A DNA stretch of 64,000 bases from Lantana camara (taxonomy: Eukaryota; Streptophyta; Magnoliopsida; Lamiales; Verbenaceae): NCBI GenBank assembly GCA_037501455.1, contig CM074859.1, forward strand, positions 21,333,001 through 21,397,000. Direction: 5' to 3'. Below the pieces are notes generated by a model, which did no database searches, was not told the origin of the DNA, and saw only the letters and a list, made by a program, of their open reading frames with translations. Made by a program: the position numbers and the translations under genes. Position 1 is the first letter of the stretch. Each line of letters begins with the position of its first letter. Shown one piece after another: positions 47,371-58,913 of this stretch.

Positions 47371-47720
47371 ATTTATGCCAAGGAAACGACATGTTTGTTA
47401 AAACATGCATAAATAAAAGTATAAAACAGTACAAGCAATATTTCAAATTTGGTTACTTGCTTTAAATGGGCCGAGCCCAAAATCACAATAATTTGACTAG
47501 TGAATAATAAGTATTTTCATACAAGAAAGAGAAAACAAAACAAATGAGCCCAGCCCATTTGTTTCTGCTATGGACATGCTAATAGCCCAATATCCCAATT
47601 ATTAAGACTGACTGAAACATTTTTGTTAACTTCAAAAAAAAAAAAACACTGAAACATTTTTGTTGTTGTTTTTGTGAAACATTTATTTAATAGATATAAT
47701 TAGAATCCTGATTATAATAC
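47371..47720. other. AT-rich spacer
   Basis: Nothing supported is visible, apart from an adenine run near 47635. Confidence 0.35.
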
Positions 47721-47721
47721 C

Positions 47722-47850
47722 CCAAATGACGTAGTTTAGTGGTTCTGCGCCATACTAGTTTGAGTTCAAATTTCGGAGAATGTAGCTATCGTTGGTAGAA
47801 AGAGTTTACAGCTTAGTGGTCCAACTTGGACCGACCCAAATAAATGTGCT
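47722..47850 (+). mobile_element. tRNA-derived SINE head (possible)
   Basis: A good A box (TAGTTTAGTGG) is followed about 35 bases later by a B-box-like GAGTTCAAATTTC, the layout of a tRNA-type internal promoter. The rest does not fold as a tRNA, so a SINE fragment fits better. The ends are unclear. Confidence 0.4.
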
Positions 47851-48225
47851 ACAAAATAATATGCGACAAGCAGTAGGTCATAAATTGGAGTTTCATCGGT
47901 GATAATAGAGAATCGACGTTAATCTCTTTTAAATAAAATAATAATAAAAATAAAATAAAAATGTGTATAGGATAAATTGCATATCGCCCAAGAGTTTTAA
48001 AATTTTTGTACTCAAGTCCTTTGAAATACACATTTTATAGGACTTTGTACCAAATTAGGCATTAAAAATTTTATAATTTTAGGAATTAATTTTAATTTTA
48101 TTTTATCTTTGTATTTTTAGGGGGTTAAATACCAAATATTGTAAAAAGAAATTAGCGGCAAAAGTGCCATTTGCCTTTAAGTCATAAGAATTCAATTTAA
48201 GTTGTTTTTCTTAGATATTTACAAT

Positions 48226-48269
<44 letters not shown>

Positions 48270-49175
48270 CAATCAAATTCTAATACTGCAGATGCCCAAT
48301 ATAATTTATAATTTAACTTCGTAAAGAACTGAAGTAATATACAAATTTACGAGTTATTACACATTCGAGTATAAAATATTTTTGTCCCTTGCACATTTAA
48401 AATTCTAAAATAGTAAAGCTAAAGAAATACAAGCCAATAAACATCTCTTTAATCTCTTCAAAGTCAATTAAATATATTGAGAATGACAATTAGCAACTTT
48501 CAAGGCACACAAAAAACAATTTCTTCCCTTTTCCTAAGGTGGTAGGAATGTGTGTGACGTCGCTTATAATCACTTGGCATTGATTACTTGTCATTTATTT
48601 GCATTTTTACTGAGATTAATCCTTTTAATTAGACATGCATATTAAGTCTTACTCTATTAAGAAATACATAATCGGTCTATATAAATCAAGAAAAACTATA
48701 CTATATTTGATAGATATGTGTACTTAACATATTAATTGAAAATTACAAATATCTCCTCTAATAGTCAAGATTTAATTAAAATCGTAGTAAGACTACAATA
48801 TGCCAAAACCGATGGATATTTTTCGGTATTTTTGATGCAATTATTGATAGAATTTTTGCTAATCTTTTTTACCACATCCCGACAAACATTCTTTTGGTAA
48901 TGATACTTTTAGTATTGTCGATATTATTAGTTTTTCATTGTGAAAAATCAGTAGAATTTTTCCGTCAAGTTTTTAGATTACTTTTAATATTAATTTTATT
49001 TTAAAAACTATATATGATATATATTATTATTAATATACTTATTTGTATAAAAAGTCCTAGATTTAAGTACAACAATTTACACGTTGAAGTTTTAATTTTA
49101 ATTTTTTTATTAATATAAAAAAAATAATTAATTTTTAATATATACTATATAAATCGAATTCGATCTAAATATGAT
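47851..49175. other. Intergenic DNA with a 37-base T run
   Basis: An uninterrupted run of T covers 48228-48264. Near 48281 is a short match to the SINE tail seen in the transporter intron. No gene is visible. Confidence 0.45.
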
Positions 49176-49323
49176 GAGAACAAACATATCACCTATCATG
49201 TTTTTTCACTAAATATCATCATAAAACGGTATGAAACGATAGTATATGATCCTGTCATGCATATAATAGAAGAATAATTGAAAGGACTGAAAGTCTACAT
49301 ATTATGAGAACAAACATATTACC
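49176..49323. repeat. Tandem repeat at the solo-LTR insertion site
   Basis: GAGAACAAACATATCACCTA, then TCATGTTTTTTCACTAAAT (about 49176-49235), recurs about 130 bp later. The second copy starts near 49306 and is cut at TTACC by the LTR, resuming at 53989. The first copy thus serves as an unoccupied reference site. Confidence 0.8.
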
Positions 49324-49491
49324 TGTAACACCCGAGCGCAAGGTGTCACATCCCCCGCACCGAGACCCGACCCGAATATGAAATGGACAATCCATATCCG
49401 AGCTAAGTCATGGCGAACGGGGACAAACACACACGCTATGCTAGGCGGGCTAACCCTTAAACCATACGAATCAGAGTAAATCATTCAAGCG

Positions 49492-50547
49492 CAGTGGCGG
49501 AGCCACTCATAATTGAGGGGGTACATTTGACCCCCCTCAAATTCTTTTTTTTTTTTTTTTTAATTATGTGTATATATATATTTGTGTTATTGTGTATGTA
49601 ATTTTTTTGAGTTTTTCATTATTGACCCCCCTCATAAAAATTAAAATTAATATTATTGAGGGTCAATATAGTAAATTAATAATAATTGGGATAAAAAATA
49701 ATTATATATATAAATTATATTTATATATATTTATATATATATATATATAAACACAAAGATTAATGGCCAATGAAAAATACACAAGATCAATATGTTAATG
49801 GACCCAAAAAAATATACACAAAAAGCCCACTTATCCAATCGAATTAAAAGTCAAAATTTTCCTCAAATATTTAAAGGTTCCCAATAGCAGCAGCCATGCA
49901 GTGCATAAGTTTCCACAATTATTTAAAACCCTCATTCCCAATCCCTCATTCTTGATTGTCCATTTATTTTGGCAATTGGTGTTGGAAATCTTGGAATATC
50001 AAGGTATGTTTAATAATTGTTATATTGTTTACATATATTTTGGTTCTTTTTTCCTTTAACAATTAAAATTACTTTTTGTATCTTTTAATTAGGGATTGAT
50101 TTATCAATTATCAATATGGAGAAATTTCTTATTAGAAAGCTAAAGGATCCCATTCAATTAATTCCACCTCCGCAAGAAAGTCAAAAGAACAAGAGGATAC
50201 GAATCGAATTGAACGAATTTTCAAGTGATCCAGGATTAAGAAATAAATTTTTCGAATATGATCCAAATCAACAAGATGAAATTAAAAAAACTTACATAAA
50301 AAAAGGACCTTATTAACCACGCAAGCATAAGTTTCCACAAAGAAATATTGATAATGTTACGGGACGTTTTAATCCCGAGTGGTTTAATATTTATGGTAGT
50401 TGGTTAGAGTATAGCATAAAAGAGAATACCGCATATTGTGTAACACTTGTAAGTGCATTAAATAAAAAATTGAATTTCACTTGATATTTTTTCTTTATAT
50501 TATGCTTTGGTCGACCCCCCTGAATAAAGTTTCTGGCTCCGCCACTG
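49492..50547 (+). mobile_element. Internally deleted hAT transposon
   Basis: 1056 bp with ends CAGTGGCGGAGCCA and TGGCTCCGCCACTG and an exact 8-bp duplication TTCAAGCG (49484-49491, 50548-50555). It carries the 5' end of a transposase gene and then jumps to the 3' end region, so it is a deletion derivative of an autonomous element. Confidence 0.95.
50116..50484 (+). pseudogene. N-terminal fragment of a TTF-type zinc-finger hAT transposase
   Basis: The frame begins MEKFLIRKLKD and reads through FSSDPGLRNKFFEYDPNQQD and KKTYIKKGPY, a TAA stop (about 50314), then PRKHKFPQRNIDN and FNPEWFNIYGSWLEYSIKEN and TAYC. This matches the start of plant TTF-type/zinc finger MYM-type 1-like proteins with a hAT dimerisation domain. 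After TAYC the family sequence ends abruptly, so the catalytic and dimerisation parts are deleted. The stop fits CAA to TAA. A short leader intron may lie upstream (about 50004-50092). Confidence 0.8.
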
Positions 50548-52079
50548 TTCAAGCGGAAGCATTAATTTAACAAAACATATCATATATATATACCATGAGC
50601 ATGTAAGCTCCAAAAGTAGTTCATATACATCATTAAATGCCGTCAAGGCTCAAATCATGTATGCTCCAAAATAACCTTCATATACAATAATCAAAATGAA
50701 ATATGCAAGTGAAAGACCAAAATACAGAGCTAGAGGCGAATGCAAGACCTATAGACTCGAATTCCCGCCTAGCTCCCTCGACTCCTGCACAACACAACTG
50801 AAAACGAAACGGGTTCAGTCCAAAAGGGACTGGTGGGTATAAGACATTAGCATAAATATAATATACAACGGAATTTAAACAATCACATGCAATTTATAAT
50901 CCCAAGCGAGGTTTTAGAAGCATTTCCCAAATAGGTGAAATAGAGGAATCATCGGAAGGGATTATAATAATCAATTTTATAATAGGTCATTAGTGGCCCG
51001 GCGAGTGGGCGTGCATCATCTCCAACCAACACCATGTGTAATTCGACAATCATTCATTCATTAAGTCTTGTCATGCATATCATTCTTTTATGCACAATCA
51101 ATCGATTCTATTCAATCGGTCATATACACCTTCTTCCTTCGGGTTGGTGGACGGATTTGCAAGACCCGGCCACCCAATCATTGACCAAAAGGGGTTGCAT
51201 GACTCCCCAGATGGCACTCGGCTCCCTTTTCCCCGCCAATCTCCTGGCGAGGTCCGGTACCGCCGTAGTTTGGTGGGAACTAGTGTGAGGGATCACCGTC
51301 AGCCCATGCTTCCTCGAATAGCCACTCACACCAAGAACCCCGGACCCCAATCAATGCAATCAATCAATACTCGCCAAAACAATCGATAGGATATTAAAAG
51401 AAAAAGGGATTATACGTTCGAAATCATTTACCCGAAAGTGACTCATTATATAAATAGATAACTCTATCTTTGGCTAAAACTTTGCACAGAAGGATATATT
51501 GGGTCTTTTTATCTAAATAGTAGAAAAACCCACCTTGTACTGACAAAAGAAGACACGAAAGCCTCAAGGACCGGCCTCGCCTCCAACAGGATCAAAATCT
51601 GTGCAATAAACGTGAAGTGAGACTCAATATAACCATATAAGACGCTCGGCAATGTAATGATTATGACATGAACGTATAAAAGATAAAATTATGTCATGAA
51701 GATGTTCATGTGCACTATTAAAGAATTTAAATCATATAAACAAGCCATTCAATCAGTCATTCACTTTCATTCGAATTCATAATTTCCAATCAATTCAATT
51801 CAAGAATTTCAAATAGAATCAAAGCACAAATTAAATCACATTTCTAATTAGAAAATAAACAACTAAATACATTCAATTTAAACTCGGAAATTAAATAAAA
51901 CGTAAAATAGGTAACAATTAAATTGTATAATTCAATTAAATCAAATATTATTTAATATTTAATAAACATATATAAATATATAATTAAATATACATACATA
52001 TATTATATTATAATATATATATGCATGCCATGCACGTACAGCAACCACAACAATACATGCGTGCTACTATTTACATATA

Positions 52080-52111
52080 TATACATATACATGCAAATTT
52101 CATTTAATTAC

Positions 52112-52148
<37 letters not shown>

Positions 52149-52200
52149 CGTACTGTACATGCATACAATTAATTACATATATATACATATATATGCATGC
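52080..52200. repeat. TA/ATAC microsatellite in the solo LTR
   Basis: Alternating TA and CATATA repeats cover most of this stretch. Non-coding. Confidence 0.8.
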
Positions 52201-52299
52201 AACATTCAACTAACTCCTAACATGCATGAAGGAAAAAGAGGAAAAGAAATGACGCAGCAGCAGTTATTCAATAGCAAAAGCAGCAGCGTAGCAGAAACA

Positions 52300-52432
52300 A
52301 TCTCCCCGCCCGGGGAGATTTTGTTCATGAAATTCACCCGCCCGGGCACTGGTATGCAGTGGACCTTCTGTAATGAGGCTCCCCGGCCGAGTACTTCCAT
52401 GCACAAAATCTCCCCGGCCGGGGAGAGGCAAC
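52300..52432. repeat. Cluster of GC-rich palindromes in the solo LTR
   Basis: Four related blocks in 130 bp: AATCTCCCCGCCCGGGGAGA at 52300, ACCCGCCCGGGCAC near 52336, CTCCCCGGCCGAG near 52379 and ATCTCCCCGGCCGGGGAGA near 52409. The surrounding DNA is AT-rich or CAG-rich. Confidence 0.85.
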
Positions 52433-54032
52433 AGAAACTATCGCAGCAGCAGCTCAATGAACAAAGCAAAACTCCCCTGTTTTCTTTCATGAAATGCAAC
52501 AGCAAGAAGCAGCAACAAAAGGCCATATGATGCAGCAACAAAAAGGCAAGAGATGCAACAATAAACCAGCCCTAACAACTCCCACAAAGCCATGAAAACT
52601 GATAGCAACAGCAAGGAAGAAACACAGCAGAAAATCAGTTCAAAAACAGGGCAAGAAATCCACGAAAAATAGGGCATGACTGATCCTCTTCATCCAAACA
52701 TATTCAGGTCACTTAAGCCATCCAATACGCAGCAAAACCACACCATTTCAACGTATATATCAGTCCTAAAATAGTTCAAACATGAAAGGCAGTCATACGT
52801 GGCCATTTTATGAAATTTTCTCAAAGAGCCATAAGTGATATCTCATAAATACTCCAACTACCATTTAATCAATGATCATAAATGAGAAGAAGATGTCAAA
52901 ATAATCATTTTCAGGCTTGGAGTCATTCAAATCCATCAAGAATCGAAGAAGATCAACATAATTGCTCTAAACCTACTATTTTTCAAGATCAGCCAAAACC
53001 TCATGAAACCATGATCAAATTTAGGGATGAATAGATGAAAATGACTCATATTGAATGTACATAACATATCTAAGCTTACCTTGTGGATTAATGAAGGTTG
53101 GGAAGAGATTTGAGCTTGAATCTTTTGGTAGGGCTTGAGCTACGGGAAAACTGGGAAGCAGATGATGTTTGGGAAATTTTCAGCAAGTGGGAAGGGTTGG
53201 TTTGGTTTAGGGGGTTTATGGAAGGTTAGAGGGTTGAGTTAGGGTTCTATAGAGTCTAACCATGGTTAATTTGGTCCACAGATGAATGAGTTATGATTTA
53301 TTTGGTAAAAGGTGGCAGTTTTGTTCTCGTTCCGTTTTTCGGTTGAGTTTCGGTGGTTCAAATGACTTTGGAAAATTATAAGGCTAAGTTCACTAAACTC
53401 GAATTTCCGTTACGAGTTCAGCGAAGTTGACGAAACTCGAATCCGAGTTCCCGAGCTCAAGATATTAAATACGGAACCAAGGGTGCGCTAATTGCTCGTT
53501 AGCCCCCGACTTGGATTCCCAAAAATCAAATTAAATCCGAAACACATACAAATGAACCCGAAAATACGAAACGAACATATATTCATATACAAGACACGTA
53601 TAAATCCAACATATTAAATTTACACGAAATTTCGGTATCGATTTATATAGAAATGAAGCACGTAAATGTGACTCATGAACAATGGAACAATGAAATCCAT
53701 AATATTACAAATAATATCAAATTAAATACGTAAATACTTTATAAATACATGCATGCATAACTTATGATTTTAATAACAATTTTCCTTAATTAAATTCAAT
53801 TAACTTAAGTGGACGAAATAATGAAATATTTAATATTAACCAACTTAGGTTATAATAATTAATATAATTAACATTTAATATAATTAAGGTAAAATTAAAT
53901 ATATATAAAACACATATAAATAATTATTTCGCGCAATTTGGTAAACATTTACGTCATACCTGTACGGCCGAAATATCGGGGCGTCACATTACCTATCATG
54001 TTTTTTCACTAAATATCTTCCTAAAACGGTAT

Positions 54033-54845
54033 TGATATGCCATAATGCCGTTGGGCCACGTGGCATGCCCAACGCGGTGCCACGTGGACCGCGTTTGACC
54101 GACCCGAGTTGAGGTTCGCATCCCATGTGTGACCTCGACCTCGACCTCAAATCCATCCCTTCTCACATACGCCCGGGTCGAGAGGCTTGAGAGGGTCGGA
54201 TCGATATGGGCCAGGCACCCGCATAGGCCAAAGACTCATCTCCCAAGGGTCCAATCCCTTGCCCCCTTCGGCAGAGAAAAATAAGGCTTAGAGGTCATCG
54301 ACCTCGATCTCCGACGCTGCCCGTCATGCACCTTTCCCATGACCGAGATGCGTCTCTATCAAGATATGTGTCACGCTCTCATTCCCCAGCACTGCCGTGG
54401 GCAGGCGCATTTAATACCCTCTGTGCCAGACCTTGCCCAAAGGGGAAAAATAGCGCACTTTACACCCCCTTGGTGAGATTGAGCATTTTCTCTTCGGGAC
54501 AATCCCTCAGTCTCATTTAATACATAGTTATCGTACACGTTTTACTGTGTTAATTAGCCAAGGCTATAAATAAGTCCCCTTTGAACTGTTGTTGGTAAGC
54601 ATTTTAAGAGCATTTAATAGTGTTCTTTCTATTATTTCTCTCTCTAAGCGTCCCCAATACTTACTTGAGCGTCGGAGAGCCAAACTTGGGTCCAACCCCA
54701 AGTTTTCCAATTTGGCCTTTGAGCTCACGTGTGCTTGAGTGTTTTTCAGATGGATAAAGAGCCCACACTTATAAATTCTTGACTGATCGACCCAAAATTG
54801 CCATCTAGATTGCCATCTCAGCCAAACAAATTTTAAGCCGGATCA
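54033..54845 (+). repeat. 5' LTR of the third Gypsy element
   Basis: About 813 bp starting TGATATGCC and ending GGATCA. The end is placed by the primer-binding site that follows; the partner LTR is not in the window. A TATA-like GCTATAAATAAG lies near 54563. Confidence 0.7.
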
Positions 54846-54847
54846 GT

Positions 54848-54868
54848 TTAGCCCCGTCTATGGAAAAC
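54848..54868 (+). other. Decayed primer-binding site of the third Gypsy element
   Basis: TAGCCCCGTCTATGGAAAAC resembles the TGGCGCCGTCTGTGGGAA site of the two elements to the left, with several substitutions. Confidence 0.6.
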
Positions 54869-55565
54869 ACTCTATTTTCCTTCTCTTTTCTCTCGATCTA
54901 GAAGAAGAAACACCAACACACCCTACCTACAACACGCCGCTTACCAACATCTCTACCGTTCTTCCCGCCGTTGGGAACTTTGGCTCCACCACCAGCGTCA
55001 TCTTGCCCCAGCAAGAAAAGACCCCCGGGATCACTGTCACGCAGGTGGACCTAGATTCCTATCTCGACTAGTAGCGGGTCGAGATCAAACAGGCACCCAG
55101 AGTTACCCCAGGCCAGCCCAATCACCATTCTAACCTCGTCGTGGCTAATGCGGTGGGGCCCGTGGCCCAAGCTTTCGGGCCTCCCATCCCATACTACTTC
55201 CAGCCGCTTGATGGCCAAATGTCCCAGGTCATTTGGGGGTTCGTCCCACAAACGGATATGGAATAGGCCACGAGGTTTACACCGCCACCGCCACAAGCAT
55301 GGCCCGCCCGAAGGCCAGGATGAGTCGGACCATCCCAGTCGTGCCAATCGTGGCAAGCATGCGGTCGACGGTGATCATAATGAGTTCGATGACTTACAGC
55401 AGTGGATTCCGGCTCGATCTGCTCGAGTAGAGGCCGAACATATAGCTGCTGTAAGGCACGAGAACGATCCTAGCCGCTACATCAACCCGCCAAGGCGGCG
55501 GGTCCAAGACCTTCTGGGAGACCGAGGTTCTATCGTCTCCCAAAGGCAGACCCACCTGCGCGAGG

Positions 55566-55964
55566 TAGGGATGCAAACGAGCCGAGTCGAGTCGAGCCTT
55601 GGCCTTTTTTTTCTGGCTCGAGCCAGGGCTCGGGCTCGGGCTCGGCTCGAGCCAAATGGATTTTATATTATTTTTAATTAAAAATTAGTTTTTTTAAATA
55701 ATTTAATATATTTTTATATATAATAATATATATTTATTCAATATATATACATATATATTATAAATATATTACTTTTTTATTCATTTTATATAAAAATAAA
55801 TAAATATATATATAATATTATATAATAATAAAATATTTATATATATAAAAATTAAAATATTATTTTTTTAATTAAATATATTGGCTCACGAGCCTAACTG
55901 AAAGGGGCTTGGATTCGGGCTTGGCTCGAGCTTGCTCGCCAGGCTCGGCTCGTTTGCATCCCTA
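55566..55964. mobile_element. hAT-type MITE inside the gag remnant
   Basis: 399 bp with ends TAGGGATGCAAACGAGCC and its reverse complement, and an exact 8-bp duplication GCGCGAGG (55558-55565, 55965-55972). The middle is AT-rich; the subterminal parts are rich in GGCTCGAGC words. A paralogous uninterrupted site lies near 56150-56170. Confidence 0.93.
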
Positions 55965-55984
55965 GCGCGAGGGCCTGCACCACC

Positions 55985-56330
55985 GCCCTCAGCTATTTCT
56001 GAGTGATAGGGAGGAAGCTTCCCCCTTCTCCGAGGATATTCTTCGCCCTCTGCGATTCCGGAGTGATAGGGATGAAGCTTCCCCCTTCTCCGAGGCGGAG
56101 GGTCCAAGACCCTGGGAGACCGAGGTTCTATCGTCTCCCAAAGGCAGGCCGACCTGCGTGAGGGCCTGCACTGCCACCCTCTACGATTCCGGAGTGATAG
56201 GGAAGAAGCTTTCCCCTTCTCCGAGGACATTTTTTGCTCTCTGCGATTCTGGAGTGTTAGGGAGGAAGCTTCCCCCTTCTCCGAGGACATTCTTCGCACT
56301 ATCTGCGATGCGGAGTGAATCCCGACGGGG
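55985..56330 (+). repeat. Degenerate 60-bp repeats in the gag remnant
   Basis: The unit with TGCGATTCCGGAGTGATAGG, GAAGCTTCCCCCTTCTCCGA and GGACATTCTTCGC recurs four to five times. A longer block (GGGTCCAAGACC to CCTGCGTGAGG) at 56098-56162 repeats 55500-55565. Confidence 0.8.
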
Positions 56331-57466
56331 TTGCCGCACTACAATGGGATAACTAATCCCGAAAATCATGTAATAGCCTTCGAAAACATAATGCTGCTCC
56401 ACCCCCATCGTAGAAAATCTGGGCCAAGCTATTTGTCATAACGTTGACTGGCCCGGTGCAAGACTGGTTATCCACTTACCGCCTCAATACATCTCCACCT
56501 ATAACCAGTTCATGGATCGGTTTTTGGCTCATTTCTCCTCCATGACCGGAGAGAAGCTGCCCAGTCCTACCTCAACAACATCCGTCAAGAAGAAGGCGAG
56601 TCCCTTCGAGATTTCTTCACCAGGTTCTCGAAGGAGGTGGTCCGGGTTGAGGACCCTACCATCGATCATCTGCTCCTGGTGGTCCATCGAGCCCTACGCA
56701 ATCGGGCTTGGGCTGATAAGATCGTGAGGGTAGGACCCCAAAACCTGGCCGAGATCCAAGACATCGCCTATGGATTTATACGGGTCGAGGAGATATCCCT
56801 CGCCCACGGACCCCCATCTCGATCAGAGGGTCCCCATTTTGGGTCTGACTTGAACCCCAGCAGGAGGGGAAACGAGCCCAAGAAGAGCAAGGGGAACGAC
56901 CGAAAAAATTAAATACCCTTGAACACGACCGTCGAATAAATTTTCATGGCTATGGATAAGAAGCTTCTGAAGCAGCCAAAGACCATACACGAGGGTCCTA
57001 AGGCTCAGAAGTCAGGAAAGTTTTGTGGCTACCACCAGTAGTGGGGCCACACCACGGAAGACTGCAACGCTGTTCGTGATGAGATCGAGAGACTCATCTG
57101 TGGAGGGCACTTGAAGGATTTTGTTCGCAAGCTTGACCACTTCTTCGAAAAGGCGGGCCAACCCCGCGAACGCTCCAAATCTCGATCTCGTTCCCTGACG
57201 CACCGATCCGGGAATCAGCTGCTTTGGAGGAAAGATAACAACAATGCCGTGACCAACGATATGATCTATATGATCGCCGGAGTTCATGTCGGCAGCGACT
57301 CTAACGCGGCCCGAAAGAGGACTCACTGAAGAGCAACTTGCGAATATAAAGGTCCGTATGAAGAAGTCTATCAGATCGAGAAGGGTGGGGATTGGGTTAG
57401 ACACGAGGTTAGCTTTAGCGATAGTGGCAGCTGCCCTGGCCCCCATCGGGAAGGTGATACGCCTAG

Positions 57467-57994
57467 TTGTCCGATAGTGGTGACTTAGGCATAGCGAATT
57501 ATGATGTAACCAAATGGCTTGTTGATAATGGAAGCTCTACCAACATTATCCTTTACTCTATGCATGTAAAAATGAAATTGAACAGCTTAAGATTTGATCC
57601 CATCCGGACACCGCTATTAGGGTTCGGCGAATCCGAAGTATTACCCATAGGGTGTATTCGACTGCTTAACTCGATGGGAATCGCTCCATGCCGAGTAACT
57701 CATGAGGTCGAGTATGTCGTCGTAAACATACCCCTAGCGTACAACATAATTTTTGGCCGACTCGGCCTCATCCAATTCCGAGCCATCATTTCCACCTTCC
57801 ACCAAAAGATTAAGATGCCCACCCCAAACGGGGTCGGGGAGATCGGATGCGATGTGGTGGATAGTTGGGCATGCTACGTCATCACCCTCAAGAAGCCAAA
57901 GGACAAGGATGTAGCAGACTGTCTCGACCTACAAACCTACGCTGACGGTAAGATCAATCTCCCAACCTCCCGATCCGGAGAAGAGGGTTCCTAG
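57467..57994 (+). pseudogene. Aspartic protease domain of the third Gypsy element
   Basis: The open frame carries WLVDNGSSTNIIL (the usual DSG is DNG here), RTPLLGFGESEVLPIG, and IPLAYNIIFGRLGLIQFRAI followed by TFHQKIKMPTPNGVGEI. The order matches the protease of the other two Gypsy elements. DSG to DNG would be expected to harm activity. Confidence 0.85.
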
Positions 57995-58051
57995 CTAGCT
58001 CGGAAAAGAAAACTCGGTAAGCGACTGGAACCATCTGAGTCCCTAAAGGAT

Positions 58052-58913
58052 GTGTCGCTCATGTCTGGGCATAGCAACAAATTGACTCGTATCGGAGCAA
58101 ACATAAATCATGAATATGAGATTATGATGATCGACTTCCTCCGAGAAAACGTCGACGTCTTTGCATGGACGGTGAAAGATCTGACGGGAATTGACTCAAA
58201 AGTCATCTGCCAACATCTCGGCATCGATCCGTCCGTTAAGCCCATCAAGGAGAAGTAAAAAAAGAAATGAGATCATCGAAGGAGAGGTCAATAAGCTCCT
58301 CGACGCGGGTTATGTAACGCCGGCTCAGTACATTGATTGGCTGTGTAATGTGTCCCTTGTGCAGAAAACTGGTGGTAAATGGAGGATGTGCAACGATTTC
58401 ACGAATCTCAACAAAGCTTGTCCAAAGGACTCATACCCTCTGCCCCGCATCGATCAACTTGTTGACTCGACGGCGAGGTGCGAGATGCTGAGTATGATGG
58501 ACGCATTTCAGGGGTATTATCAGATCTCCATGGCCTCAGAGGATAGGTCGAACACGACCTTCATAGTCGTGAAGGGCACATACTGTTTCAAGGTGATGTC
58601 GTTTGGCCTAAAGAATGCGGACGCCACCTACCAAAGGCTGGTCAACCTGATGTTTAAGGACGTGATCGGGAAAACAGTGGAGGTCTACATCGACGACATG
58701 ATTGTTAAGAGAGAGAAGGCACGGGATCATCTCGACCACTTGTGCCAAGCTTTTGAAGTGCTAAGGCAATATGGAATAGAGCTCAACCCGAAAAAGTGCA
58801 CGTTCAAGGTCAACGGTGGCTATTTCCTCTGCTACATGGTGAGCTAATGGGGGATCAGAGCCAACCCCTCGAAGATTAAAGCAATCCAAATCATACCCCG
58901 ACCTGTTAGGAAT
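58052..58913 (+). pseudogene. Truncated reverse transcriptase of the third Gypsy element
   Basis: It begins in the frame DFLRENVDVFAWTVKDLTGI, shifts frame near 58250, then reads KWRMCNDFTNLNKACPKDSY, DAFQGYYQISMASEDR, SFGLKNADATYQRLVN and VYIDDMIVK (catalytic motif kept). A stop (TAA, about 58847) follows YMVS. The match continues as RANPSKIKAIQIIPRP up to the Copia insertion at 58914. Confidence 0.9.

Larger units (their letters stand above)
49324..53988 (-). mobile_element. Probable solo LTR of a large Gypsy element
   Basis: It begins TGTAACACCC and ends GGCGTCACA on plus, so it has TG..CA ends, with an exact 5-bp duplication TTACC (49319-49323, 53989-53993). Without the hAT insertion it is about 3.6 kb. 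It has no gag or pol frames, no primer-binding site and no second LTR. The minus-strand start TGTGACGCCCCGATATTTCG is typical of long plant Gypsy LTRs (Tekay/Del type, from memory). Recombination between the two LTRs is the usual origin. Short ORFs inside are not meaningful. Confidence 0.7.
54990..57330 (+). pseudogene. gag: Decayed gag of the third Gypsy element
   Basis: Gag-like sequence is scattered over several frames: SPFSEDIL-like words in repeated units (55985-56330); RFSKEVVRVEDPTIDHLLL and DIAYGFIRVEEISLAHG at 56600-56830; then a zinc-knuckle-like GKFCGYHQ, stop, WGHTTEDC (about 57018-57066) followed by EIERLICGGHLKDFV. Many stops and shifts, and an inserted MITE at 55566-55964, make it non-functional. 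The order matches the gag of the 33-46 kb element. Confidence 0.7.
54033..58913 (+). mobile_element. 5' part of a third Ty3/Gypsy (Tat-like) element
   Basis: It begins with an LTR at 54033, followed by a primer-binding site related to that of the other two Gypsy elements, decayed gag, protease and part of reverse transcriptase. A Copia element interrupts it at 58914. The 3' half would lie beyond the Copia element, outside the window. GGTAT (54028-54032) would be its left target duplication. Confidence 0.88.

Noticed and set aside
47722..47800. Possible tRNA gene
   Set aside because: A and B boxes are present but no cloverleaf or acceptor stem can be formed; treated as a SINE head.
52159..52677. 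Overlapping ORFs on both strands in the solo LTR
   Set aside because: They come from CAG/CTG-rich low-complexity DNA and GC palindromes and resemble no protein.
55051..55681. ORFs on both strands in the third element's gag region
   Set aside because: They span the hAT-type MITE junction and decayed gag, so no single protein is implied.
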